This document shows, one piece after another, positions 36,656 to 47,500 of a stretch of 64,000 nucleotides of DNA (positions are counted from its first letter, which is position 1; each line of letters begins with the position of its first letter). The notes below the pieces were generated by a model. That model ran no database searches. It saw only the letters and a program-made list of their open reading frames with translations, and was not told the origin of the DNA. Source of the stretch: Maylandia zebra (lineage: Eukaryota > Chordata > Actinopteri > Cichliformes > Cichlidae); NCBI RefSeq assembly GCF_041146795.1, contig NC_135172.1, forward strand, positions 37,123,623 to 37,187,622. The letters are read 5' to 3'. Both the position numbers and the translations under genes were made by a program.

Positions 36656-36788
36656 ATTTTTACTTCCGGGTGGCCTCAGCCGTCTCTGCGTACTTATCGC
36701 ACGCTCGCTTTTCCACTTTGACTCCTCTATTCTCTTGCAGCCTGCAGACTTCTGCTTCCAACTTCTTTCGCGCTTTACGTCAAGACAG
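36656..36788 (+). promoter_or_regulatory. prdx2: prdx2 promoter and non-coding exon 1
   Basis: GC content rises locally. There is an ETS-type motif (ACTTCCGGGT, about 36662-36671) and pyrimidine-rich start-site sequence, with no TATA box. A splice donor, GACAG|GTGAGT, lies at 36788/36789. The first exon is therefore non-coding and joins to the exon that starts at 37711. The exact start of transcription is inferred, probably 36670-36730. Confidence 0.6.
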
Positions 36789-37728
36789 GTGAGTAGGATG
36801 TTTATGGGATTAGTCAGAAGTTTACAGCGTGTCTGTAAAATCGACTTTGTATTTCCTCTGAAACAAACCGAAACTAAAGAAAGCAGTTTCGTACGTAAAG
36901 CTAACATTAAGCTAGCCTGTCAGGCGGGTGAGCGGCTGGCTCCTTCATGAAGTGTTTGGCCATGTTTTCTTTCTTTGTCCCTGTGCTGCAGCTTGCAGAA
37001 TGCACTACTCACTTCCTCTCCGCTCTGTTCTACTACAGCTTTTTCTGTTTCATTTCGAAAACGAAATTTAAACATTAAAAGCTTAACTTTTATGACTGAA
37101 CTTTGACCCATTACGTGCATTTATCTCTTTAAAACCAAGCACAGTTCCTTGACGATTAGCGTTTTTTCGTATAAATTGTGACGAGGGAGAAATAATCCAG
37201 ATTTATTCATACATCACTGAAAAGCATAGGCCTTTGGATTAATACCGACTGCTATTTGTTTAGTACAGCGTATCTTATTTGCAAGTTTATCGTTTATTTG
37301 CACATTAATTTTGCATACAGGCAATAACTATCCAAAGTAACTGACCGCGCAATAATCCTCGGAAATAGTCTTTATAGGCACAGCGAGAACCCTGCCGTTG
37401 GTTTGTGCGTATCATGGTTATGTAACCTTGCTAATAGGCCATTGTTCCCTGCAGGCTGAACATGACTTGCATGTGACACTATCTGGGTCTGCTTAAGTTA
37501 CCAAGTCTTTGAACCTCTGGGCCTCCTAAGAGCTGTAAAACATGGCTCTTGGATTGAACCTCACCGCATTTATTTTTATTTTTCCAGTCTAAATCTCATA
37601 TTTTTTGTTTATCAGAGCTTCATCTCAGGCACCACCCAGCTGAATTTATCTGTGGTGGTCTGCAAGCATTAGGAGTTTTCTGGTAACTGTTTGTGCTGTT
37701 TCTCTTTCAGTCATTTGTCTCAAACACC

Positions 37729-40700
37729 ATGTCTGCTGGAAACGCTAAGATTGGCTTCCCTGCCCCAAACTTCAAAGCCACAGCTGTAGTTGATGGACAG
37801 TTCAAGGACATCCAGCTGTCAGACTACAAAGGTTTGTAGCTACATCTGTTCTAATTGGCTCATTCTGGCTTTTATAAGCCTATACACTAACAGCTTATTT
37901 GACTAGAATTAATACTTAACATTGTTTTTATTTCCTCCTGTTGTGCTGCAGGGAAATATGTAGTTTTCTTTTTCTACCCCCTGGATTTCACATTTGTGTG
38001 CCCCACTGAAATTGTGGCCTTCAGCGACAGGGTAGAGGAGTTCCGCAACATCGGCTGTGAGGTTATTGGCTGCTCCGTGGACTCTCACTTCTCTCACTTG
38101 GCATGGTAAGAACTCACGGATAATGAAACATAATGAGCATTTGTGGGAATTTGACTACTTCCTGAGCTCTTTACCAATAATAACATCCACACTGCTCACA
38201 TGTTAGCAGGTGGATTAAGCAGAACTTCAACAAAATACTTTTTACCTGTATTACAGTGATTATCTTCGCAGGTGAACTGTATTGCTGACTCTTGTAATTT
38301 TAAACTAACTGGGAAGAGGTGACCTTAGTGAATCTTCACATGTGCATTTGAAAATCTACTTAACAAAACAGTTAAGTGAAAGCTGTTCTGTGCACTTGTC
38401 TGTCTTGCTGTTTTTATAGCGAGGCCGTCTTAGGCTGAACTTATCAGACGTTTATACAAGGTCCATCAAACTATCCTCGGTTGGCCGTTTCTGTTTAGAC
38501 AGTTAAGGGTGAAGGATTTTGGCTGCTGTGAAGGAGTGCCCAGCCCAGTTTATCTGCAACGTGTTGATAAGGGCGGCATACAGCAGCTTCTAGAAGGCAT
38601 AAGAAGACATGCGGCATTACACAACCTGCACAGGTCTTCATTTGGAATGTTGTGTTAAAGTTTAAATGCATTATATTTGATTAGGAAGATCAATCGGTAT
38701 GTTTCCTCACTCACCTGATCGGATTCATTACTTTAAAATAAGTGTATATAATATTTTTGGGGTTTGTTTTTGTTTTGTTTTTTTTGTTTTTTCAATGAGA
38801 AGAGATTGAATAAGCTGTAAAACCTCCATTCATCAATCTGAAGCAAAATGAGTATATATTATAACCAACAGTTAACTGCTAAAGCTCATAGTTAAAATTC
38901 TACACAACATATTTGCTATTAAATATACTGAACGATTAGTTTTGTCAGTCTGTCAGACACTTTATCATTTTATTGAATTTAATACCGTAGATGCCTTTCA
39001 AGACATTAAAATCAATGTGTCATAGATTTTTAAAAAGTCAACAATGGACAGGCTTTAATAAAAACGTCTTTTAAAGATGGGGAGAATCGATATTGTGACT
39101 GTGGTGCAGGCAAGTTCTAAAAATGAGAAGCAATTTGGGTGAAAGTTCTGAAGCAGGTGGTGAGAGCAATGAAGGAGGAGGAACTGAGTAGATCAGAGAC
39201 AGATGAGGTTATGGAGACAAGCAGAATCTTGAAATAATGTGGCATTGTACAGAAAGCCAATGAAGTTGTTATAGGATGGGAGTAATATGTTGGCGCATGC
39301 TCTGGTAATGACACAGCAGCTGCATGAACAAGATGAAGTCTGGAGAAGTTTGTGCCGTATACCAGAGAGGATAAAATTACAATAGGTAATCTGGCACGTA
39401 ACCAGAGCACGTGCAAGAAAAGCTGTATTACTACCTGTAAGGAATGGGTGTAGCCAACTAATATTACATAAGTGGATATATGCAGACTGACAAATATTGA
39501 TTTGCGTTTCAAAACTTTAGGTGATATTGAATTTAAACCCAACCTGACTCCTCACCGTCATCTTTGCCTGCTCTATTAGGCCCTGTGCTACTCTGTTTGA
39601 TTGGCTAGTTAAGGTTAGAAAGATATTTCAGGGTCAAAGCTAACCAGTAGCAGAGGAAAGTGGTATCTTCGCTGAAGATGGTTTAGTTAACCTCAGAGTG
39701 TTGAATCTCACAACAGGCAGCAGAGACCAGAAGTGAGATATCTGTAAACTACATAAAACTGCAGTATGAGGAGAGTTTTCACCACATTATTATTTTGCTA
39801 CTTGGTGTTTGTCAGACTGTCTTTTGAAGCATTGTGGAGAACCTCTGAATGCAGTGTGTCCTCATAAAGTTGAACAACTGATATGTTATCCTCTCAGACA
39901 CCGCCTGTATCTTATCTCTAACGGCGTGTTAAATGACTCTCCCATTTCAGAGAACTACAAGGTCTAAGGGGTGGCGGGGCAAACGCAAGGTTTATCAACC
40001 AGGAGACCTTCCCTGTGGACATTACGTGTTTTGTACTTGTTTATAATAAATAATTAAAAAAAATGTTTGTTTGTTTTTGGGGTTTTTTTCCCTCTCTCTC
40101 TTCAGGGTCAACACACCAAGAAAACAGGGAGGTCTGGGTAACATGAAAATCCCCCTGGTATCGGACCTCAGCAAGTCAATCTCCAAAGAGTATGGTGTGC
40201 TGAAGGAAGATGAGGGCATCTCATTCAGGTCAGTTAAATGCCCTTTTAATATAAAATTATTTTAATAAAAACCCACTGGTTATTGTTAAAAAGCAGCTTG
40301 GTCTACTGATACTTTAAAGTATTTGTAAAAACTGCAACATCTTGTGAATTTCAGGGGTCTCTTTGTGATTGACGACAAGGGCGTCTTGAGGCAGATCACC
40401 ATTAACGACTTGCCTGTGGGTCGTTCTGTGGACGAGACTCTGCGCCTGGTTCAAGCCTTCAAGCACACAGACAAATATGGAGAGGGTGAGTAAACTGCCG
40501 TACCTTCCCTCAGTTCATCCGTGTTTACTCAGCATACACTGGTGCTCAGGTTTAGTGGTATAACTTATTAATCATGCATTTGTCATAAAAATAACCCAAA
40601 TACATGTCATTAATTTTACCTGTAACTTCAGATGCTCTAAACTGCACATCACACACTTAAAATGGAAATAGCTGATTGGTAAAATTGACTGCGAAGCTGT

Positions 40701-40920
40701 GGCTAGATTTGGCGGTTTAGTCCTTCCTGTGTTTCCCAACCAGTCACATATGTACTTTGTCCTTTAGATTATACCAAGTTCAGTGTGTATAAATGTCAGC
40801 TTAAAGTAAACTTTGTCCCTCCTGCCACTTCACGCAGTGTGTCCTGCTGGCTGGAAACCCGGGAGCGACACAATCGTCCCCGACGTCGAGAAGAGCAAAG
40901 CATTCTTCTCCAAGCAGTAA
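37729..40920 (+). CDS. prdx2: Peroxiredoxin-2, typical 2-Cys peroxidase (5 coding exons)
   Basis: Thiol peroxidase that reduces hydrogen peroxide and organic peroxides in the cytosol and is recycled by thioredoxin. Exons 37729-37831, 37952-38105, 40106-40228, 40355-40485 and 40838-40920 join in phase with GT/AG ends to 594 bases, 197 aa (human PRDX2 has 198). The start is the only upstream ATG in the exon, in context ACACCATGT, giving [17 protein letters not shown]. The peroxidatic Cys51 lies in FVCPTE, at the same number as human PRDX2. The resolving Cys lies in [13 protein letters not shown] (near residue 171). Other family marks are [16 protein letters not shown], with the GGLG over-oxidation motif, and [19 protein letters not shown]. 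The C-terminus reads KAFFSKQ where human PRDX2 has the YF motif. Adjacency to junb matches human PRDX2-JUNB and argues for prdx2 rather than prdx1. A polyadenylation signal AATAAA is at 41411-41416. Confidence 0.95.
38106..40105 (+). other. Long prdx2 intron with a decayed repeat
   Basis: This 2-kb intron contains, at about 39110-39460, text such as 'gaatgggtgtagccaactaatatta' and 'gggagtaatatgttggcgcatgctctggtaatga', resembling a dispersed fish repeat related to those elsewhere in the window. The long minus-strand open frame across it is a by-product. A T-rich stretch precedes the acceptor. Confidence 0.5.
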
Positions 40921-41430
40921 ATGTGAACGTCTCCTACTCTGCTGTTTTCTTCAACATAGCACTTGACCTCAGATGAGAGGGATGCCTATAAAGCAGTATC
41001 ATCACGTCCAGACTAACCTGTTAAAACACACCTCAGCTTCATGTAGGGGGGAGGAAATGTTTGTTTGTTTTTTCTTTCATGTCCAGTGTACAAACTTTTG
41101 GGTAACCTCATCGTCTTGATCACTGAAAGTATAGTTTTGTTGTTCCTTTTTCAAAGAAAGCACTGAAATTTGTTTCCTGGCTGTTGATAATAATTTGCTA
41201 CCATCTTTATTAAAACATGGAGGAAAGTTATGATCAAGTGTGTGTGTGTGGCTTTTTTTGGGGGTGTGTTTTTTTTTTTGTTGTTTTTTTTTTGTTTTTT
41301 TTAAAATCAAAATGTGAATGCCTGTCCACTTGCAACCACTAGGTGGCGGCAGAACTCTTCTAAAGCTACTCTTGGCTCTTTTTCTTGGTGACTGAGAACT
41401 TAGTTCTTGGAATAAACCTTTTTATTTGTG
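40921..41430 (+). other. prdx2: prdx2 3' UTR
   Basis: Sequence from the stop codon to just past the AATAAA at 41411-41416. It contains a (TG)n and T-rich stretch at 41238-41305. No selenocysteine-type or other special element was recognised. Confidence 0.6.
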
Positions 41431-42190
41431 TTTTTTATTGTGGTGTATCATTCTTGGCTCCTGTACCTGGCAGAAGATCTGAGTGCGTCACGAAGCTGCC
41501 AAGAGTTGGTTAATATTGGAGTTGCTGTGTTTGACTCAGCACAACAGCCTGTTATTGCCAAATGGTACTGAAGCACATTGGGAAAGATTACTGGATATGA
41601 TTATATGACCGTCCTAACCACAACCTGTATTTCACAGTTCCACAAACATTTTTGATATCTCACTGTTTAATATTTCCGATTTCCTGATAACATTTGTCTT
41701 ATTTACTAATTCAGAGAACAACGCTCCAGTACACAATCCTGCTTGTTTTACCGAATGTTCTCGGCTTACTGGAACATTTTCTCAGTTTTACGCGAGCCGA
41801 TTCTTGTAACTCAAACTAGCTCTCAGTAATCAGTCTAACATGTTTATCTGGAACTTTTTTTTTTAACCATTTTTCCTCACCTAGTGTTCTCACGGCTTGT
41901 TTTGGGAAAATGAAAGCAGAATGGGGAAACTCCCTTAACGCGAATAAACCACTCATTGACAAACCTTTTCAATTACACACACACTGTGGTGTAAAGGGGA
42001 GCGCGCAGCCCTTCTGACGGGCAATGTGGGAGGGAGTTCCCGGAAACCTATCGTGATGTGACGTTTGACAGCAACATGCACCATATATGGACTGACGCTT
42101 GTGCGTCAGTAAGGAAAAATCCTACGCTGGGACGTCTCCAACGTCAACCAACTTCTGGTGTTGTAAACTTCACTGCTGATCAGAGACAGC
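41431..42190. promoter_or_regulatory. Tail-to-tail intergenic region holding a candidate junb downstream enhancer
   Basis: This lies between the prdx2 and junb 3' ends. At 42037-42109 stimulus-response motifs are packed together: TTCCCGGAA (STAT type, 42037-42045), TGACGTTT (CRE-like, 42059-42066), CCATATATGG (perfect CArG box, 42081-42090) and CTGACGC..GCGTCAG (inverted CRE-like pair, 42092-42109). Local GC content is higher than the flanks. Serum-response and CRE-type elements downstream of the gene are known for mammalian JunB, so this is likely its counterpart. Confidence 0.65.
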
Positions 42191-42194
42191 GGTG

Positions 42195-42623
42195 TGGTTT
42201 AATGCTCACGAGAAATACAATAATTTTTGAAGTGGCACTTAAAAAATACACGACCTCAAAAACAAAGCAACACATTTCTTAATTTCATAATGTCATTTAC
42301 TTAAATATTTACTGTACAGGTCAAAAAACAAAAAAACAACAAGAATGGTCCATGAGGTTAACTCTAACACAAATAACTTACATAAAAAGCATCACAAATA
42401 GCAATTAAAGAAAATGTAAACAGGAAACGCCAAGACGACACTTTCAAAAACTTATTCAAAAATGCCCTAAGTGTTTTAGTCTTGTATTATTTCTGTGTAT
42501 GGGTGATGTTTCTTTAGACGGCAGAAATCACAATAATCCAGTTTTCATACTAAAAACGTATAAAGACCAGGTTGGGTTGTCAGTCCAGGTACTGTCCAGT
42601 GTTTTAATAAGTGCATTATTTCT
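42195..42623 (-). other. junb: Probable junb 3' UTR
   Basis: AT-rich sequence after the junb stop. On the transcript strand it contains ATTTA near 42302-42310 and other U-rich words of the type found in unstable immediate-early mRNAs. A variant polyadenylation signal ATTAAA is the complement of TTTAAT near 42197-42202; no canonical AATAAA was seen, so the 3' end is uncertain. Confidence 0.4.
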
Positions 42624-43616
42624 TCAATAAGACTTTACTTTGGGTGCTAGCATGAGCTGGCAGCCACTGCTCACATGCGTCATGACTTTCTGTTTGAGTT
42701 GGGCCACCTGTTCCCGCAGTAGAGAAGCCGTGCTTGACAGCCCAGCGTTGTCATTTTTCAACACTTTAACCTTGTCTTCGAGACGGGCGATGCGCTCCAA
42801 TTTGCGCCTCCGACACTTTGAGGCTGCGAGCCGGTTCCTCAGCCGCTTGCGCTCCGCTTTTACCCGCTCCTGATTCTCCATGTCGACAGGGGACATGGGC
42901 GGAGAGCTGTTGTCGCTGCTCTGCATGTCGGGGACTGTCTGGGGCTCCTCTTTCATCCCTCCGAACCGCTGAGGGTGGATGCCGGCCCCGGACAGTGAGT
43001 GCTGGAAGTGGTGTGATCCGTGCGCAACGGCTTGAGGATGCTGGTGGTACTGGTGATGAGGCAGGTAGCTGATGGTGGTGGAGGGATAGCTGGCAGCAGA
43101 GGTCAGGCTGGGGTTCGTGGTGCAGCTGCTCAGGGTTGTATACTCAAGCGGCTCCGGTTGCATGGATGAGCCGAACACCGAGACTGGAGCCGAGCAGCCA
43201 ATCCCGCCTGTGCCGATGGACACGTTTGGAGGAGCCATCTGGTTCATCTTGTGTAGGTCGTCCAACGCTTTAACAAAACCTTCGGCAAAGCCCTCCTGCT
43301 CCTCCGTGATCCCGCGGTTGTACAGGTACTGAGCAGGTGTCGGCGTAGTGATGACCCCGTTGCTGCTCTGGACGATCAGTCGCTCTAATTCAGGAGAGGC
43401 GAGCTTCAGAGAGCCCACTTCTGCCGTCCCCGCTGGATAGAAATCACTGTCGGCGCGCAGGTGCTGTGACTTGAAGTTTGAGTTCCGATATGTATCGGAG
43501 AAGTTCAAGTTCATATTCTGCTTAAGCAGCTTGTAGTCCTGCAGGGCTGCGCCTGGATGGCCATAAGCAGAGAGAAACGAGTCGTCATAAAAAGGCTGTT
43601 CCATTATTGTGGACAT
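42624..43616 (-). CDS. junb: JunB, AP-1 bZIP transcription factor (intronless)
   Basis: Immediate-early nuclear transcription factor that dimerises with Fos or other Jun proteins and binds TRE/CRE sites. A single exon of 330 aa, as usual for jun genes. The N-terminus [13 protein letters not shown] parallels mammalian JUNB. The delta/transactivation part shows [12 protein letters not shown] and [17 protein letters not shown] (Ser74-Pro), then [10 protein letters not shown] and [21 protein letters not shown] (residues 105-125); ALDDLHKMN and TISYLPH favour JunB over c-Jun or Jun[10 protein letters not shown] lies at 222-230 and a [10 protein letters not shown] proline-directed site at 238-247. 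The basic region spans 251-275 (NRLAASKC core) and the leucine zipper has Leu at 279, 286, 293, 300 and 307. The tail is [10 protein letters not shown]. Fish carry two junb copies (junba/junbb); which one this is cannot be decided here. Confidence 0.96.
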   Translation of the reverse strand: MSTIMEQPFYDDSFLSAYGHPGAALQDYKLLKQNMNLNFSDTYRNSNFKSQHLRADSDFYPAGTAEVGSLKLASPELERLIVQSSNGVITTPTPAQYLYNRGITEEQEGFAEGFVKALDDLHKMNQMAPPNVSIGTGGIGCSAPVSVFGSSMQPEPLEYTTLSSCTTNPSLTSAASYPSTTISYLPHHQYHQHPQAVAHGSHHFQHSLSGAGIHPQRFGGMKEEPQTVPDMQSSDNSSPPMSPVDMENQERVKAERKRLRNRLAASKCRRRKLERIARLEDKVKVLKNDNAGLSSTASLLREQVAQLKQKVMTHVSSGCQLMLAPKVKSY

Positions 43617-43929
43617 ATTTCAAATCAGACAGTCAAATACAAGAGTGCGCTGCAAAAGATGTTGCTCGGACACCGAGGCTCCAGTGTCCCAAAATGAGTC
43701 AATCTCCAGCACAAAAGTCCCGCTGTATTACTATACTGAAGACCAAAGCTATCAAAACAGAGCAAAACTTCCAAATAGTGGAACTGTACTGTACCAAGTC
43801 GTCGATTTGTACCTTTAGTTGGAATCAAAGCGGAGTCCAGTGACTAACTCAGATGTTTTCATTCCACTCGTGAGAAGGAGAGTCTGTTCTTCTACAAGTG
43901 TGCGCTCCACTTGTGTTTCCTTGTTAATG

Positions 43930-44365
43930 ACAGGCGGCTGACGCGCTCTGCTGTATTTATATAAGCCCTCCAGAAGACGCTCTGATTGGCTGTTTCTGTA
44001 TTGTCTCCGTCTGATCTTGACTTGACGCAGCTTCCAGGAAAAACGGACTGTAAACACGACAAGACGTATTCGGCGCGGGGGAAACTGAGTCCAGGTAAGC
44101 ATAAACACATAAAATAGGCTCCCTCAAGCATTCACACTCATAGTCATTTTTAACAAGTCACTTGAAATGTTACCAACAGCCCAAAAGCGACTCAAAGCCA
44201 ACCACAAACGGCAACGAGCGCTTTCCAGCTCTGTTCGGACACCTAAACCGCTGCCACTTTGCCTTTCATCCTTAACAGTAATCCCACCAGTGAAGATATA
44301 TAATCTGGTGCTGAGTCATGTGCTACAAACTGATATCAGCCGGTCCATATTTGGCTATCCTGGCG
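43930..44365 (-). promoter_or_regulatory. junb: junb promoter with TATA, CCAAT and stimulus-response motifs
   Basis: On the minus strand a TATA box, TATATAAA, is the complement of 43956-43963, about 340 bases before the ATG. A CCAAT box is the complement of GATTGG at 43984-43989. Upstream lie CRE-like CTGCGTCA (44023-44030) directly beside TTCCTGGAA (STAT type, 44032-44040), an AP-1 site TGAGTCA (44312-44318) and a CArG box CCATATTTGG (44345-44354). TATA plus CArG plus STAT/CRE is the expected makeup of an immediate-early jun promoter. The start of transcription should be near 43930. Confidence 0.7.
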
Positions 44366-44599
44366 CACCGGTTCCTCAATGACAGGAGCAGGAAGCCAAT
44401 CCCATCCTGGCGCACTTCCAGCTCCATCTCTGGGGGATGTGGGAGGAGAAGGGGAGGAGGTTCGTCGCTGCCCCGCTTTACCCCGCAGGCAGGGAGAGGA
44501 TGGGTAACTCTTGGGCGAGATGTCTTCAAAAACGCACGAAGCCTAACGGGTGTCTGGCAAGGGAGGACATGTTCGGTGAATCAGAGCAAACTATTAGTG

Positions 44600-47500
44600 C
44601 ATTAAAAAAAGCAAAAAAAATGTAATAAACAACCTTTAAGGCTTATACTCATAAGATTGAGGGAGATAATAGTCAGCCAACTTGAATTCAGTGCTCGGTA
44701 CTTTGAATTTACCATGTTTACTTGCTCATGTGTTATTTATGTTTAATTAACAGTGTAAGTGTAGCCTTCTGAACCTACTGTGTTCCTATGGCAGCATGAA
44801 AACATGACACAACCTCTCAGGTATTTCAGTCTAAAGACACGTCACGTGCCCCCAACACCTGTTTGATAGAAAGACGTCTTTGTCTCCCCCGTATGGTAAT
44901 GACTTCTGAATCACGACCCAGAAGGCCATGCGCACACGCACATCCATATTTTTTCTTCAGTTTTTTCTGTCTTCTGCTTACACTTGTCCTTAGGTCACAT
45001 TCTGTTTTGATCATGAGTGTACATGTGTTTCCGTTATGGCGGAACCAGAAGAAGTCTAGCTGCATTCTTTAATCGTTTAAAACGTTTTTTTTTTTCGGTA
45101 TCTTGTATAATATTAGAGACTTCTGCCAGGCTGCGCCATGTGAGTAAGGAAAATGTGGCTGATAGCTGGGTAATTGCAGGTCTTTTGGATGGCAATTTGA
45201 GCAATTTTGTCTGCATTTGTGGTTTCAAAGAATTACTTCAGCATTTTAGTGCTGTAATTTGATCACAAAAGGCAGATTAAATAAGAAAACTCAATGTAGA
45301 AAGCACAGAAAACACAAGGTGAGATATTTTGACTTTTATTTCCAAGAATGGAATTATTGGAAATGAAATTCACAGAACTCCATAAATCTGAACAACTCTA
45401 CTTCTGAATCCTACATTTTCTACATCTTTCTTTGCCTCTGCAATTCAAGCCACACACACCATGTTTGAAAATACCTGATTATTATTTTAAGTCTCTTGTG
45501 AGATAACCTGATGTTATCACAGTTATTTGTCAGGGTTATTTGTCAGACTTTTGTGAGCTCCTCAAAATACACAAATACAGCAATGCATGAAGATACTGGT
45601 GAAAAAAACTGATCTTCATGTGGAAAATTGGTTTAGTGAACCTTAAACCCTCCAAGAAGAAAAATGAACATACTCAAATTCAGTCTGAAATATCTCCACA
45701 GCAATAAAATGAACAACCTTGATCTCCATGGCTGAGAGACTTTTGGGGGAATTTGGATACAATGAATACAATAAACCTCCCAGTCCCCATTACGAGGCCA
45801 GTGGAAGAGTGGTAAAACTCCAGAGTGCACTTGCATTTTTATTTCCACTTGATCGAAGCCAAATTACAGACTACAGAGACACTGATATTACTGAGGCTAT
45901 TTTAAGACCTAAAACTGCTGCAGAAATTAAGGAAAATAAACAATATATCCATTTTAATGTTTCATTTCAAGATCCAAGTTTGTAGCCATCCAAAAATGCT
46001 ACCGATTCTGTTTTTTAAATGGACCCAAAACACACACCTCCTGATTGAAGGATGCCTAGTACTGATTAGCGGCCACACAAATTTCATGAGATTGCATTCA
46101 CTGAATGCGGCGTCCACATCAGCGACAGGCTCGGTTGAAAATTGCAGTAGTTACTTGAAAACAGCTCTAAGTTACCTTGATTCAGCTGTGCCTCTTACCA
46201 CATTCTAGGTGTTGCTGTTACTTTTACTGTTTTATTATCCTCAATACTTTACTTTTTTTTTTAAATGATGTGAGTCTAAGTTGAAGTTTGGTCAGCTATC
46301 ATGCAGCGGTCAGCCTGTCAGTGTGGACAACACCAGGGGAAACAGAGAAACAGAAGTAGTTCAGGGAAACAGGGCAAGGTATCAGTCAGTGGTCAGTTCC
46401 ACTTTCAGAGTGATCTCATCCACTTACTAAAAGTCACGATAGTCACTGCTTTGAGATAGCACAAAATTGTGACCTCTTCTCACTCATGGCTTGATACTGA
46501 CAGCTGTTTGACTCAGATAAGATGGTAAATAGTGCAATTATTTCTGGTAATATTTTTGTATATGATATAATCTAATGTATATTATTGTGTTGAGTTTTTT
46601 TGTCTTTTCTTTTTTTGGCAGATTAGGAGACTGAGAATCTCATACCTGTTCTAATCAAGGAAATGAAAATGCTTTCTCTGGCTGGGATATTTACAGCATA
46701 TAAAGCTTCTTATTTGGCATCCCTAATTGCATCGTTGTTCTGTTCCGAAACATTTCTTGCTCCCGTGCACATGATTATGTATGGCAATAGACAGAAATTC
46801 ACAGAATTACTGAGCAAACACCTCATACATGCAATTCTGTCACTTTCTTTGAACACTGGCATGATTCAGGTTGACAGATAGGACGGCAAAGAACAAAAGC
46901 AGCAGCCAGAAAAATTAAGAACAGTAAAGGATGAAAGCATCCAAGAAGCATATAGGTGATATAAACCACATCAGCGTCGACAGAAGCTGTGGCTAAACTG
47001 TATAAAGATAGTTTCTGGTTTTTCTGATTGTTTGGTTTGTCAGTGGCTATTAGCACATCACTGACTGAACCCAGCAGAGACACTGAAGTGAGGTAGGAGT
47101 CCTTAACAGCACATAAGAGAAAGTAGTTAAATTTGTCACAGCTGTAAAGTGTGTCATTTAGAAGAAAGTCTATAATGTCAGTGAGACACCTGTATTAGTT
47201 TAATTCTGAGTCAGACTTCCAAAACATTTTTTTTACTGAGAATTGAGCGATCTGGATATTGCCTGCACTGCTGACATTTAACCACAGTATGAGATGAAGT
47301 GCAATAATTGAAGCATTAGAGCCAATATGAGTTTACAGGAAATTAGAGAGTCTGATTTGCAAAATTCAGGTTGTTTGGAAGAATTAACAGGAAAAGTGAT
47401 GGCTTGAATTCCTTTCTTTTGTGTAAATGTTCTCTCGCCAGAAGGAAAATGCTGTTTGATTGCGTCTTTTCTAACCATTTTCTTTAATGCGTCTGTTTGA

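Noticed and set aside
39117-39542. 141-aa minus-strand open frame
   Set aside because: Lies in a prdx2 intron over a decayed dispersed repeat; no conserved protein features.
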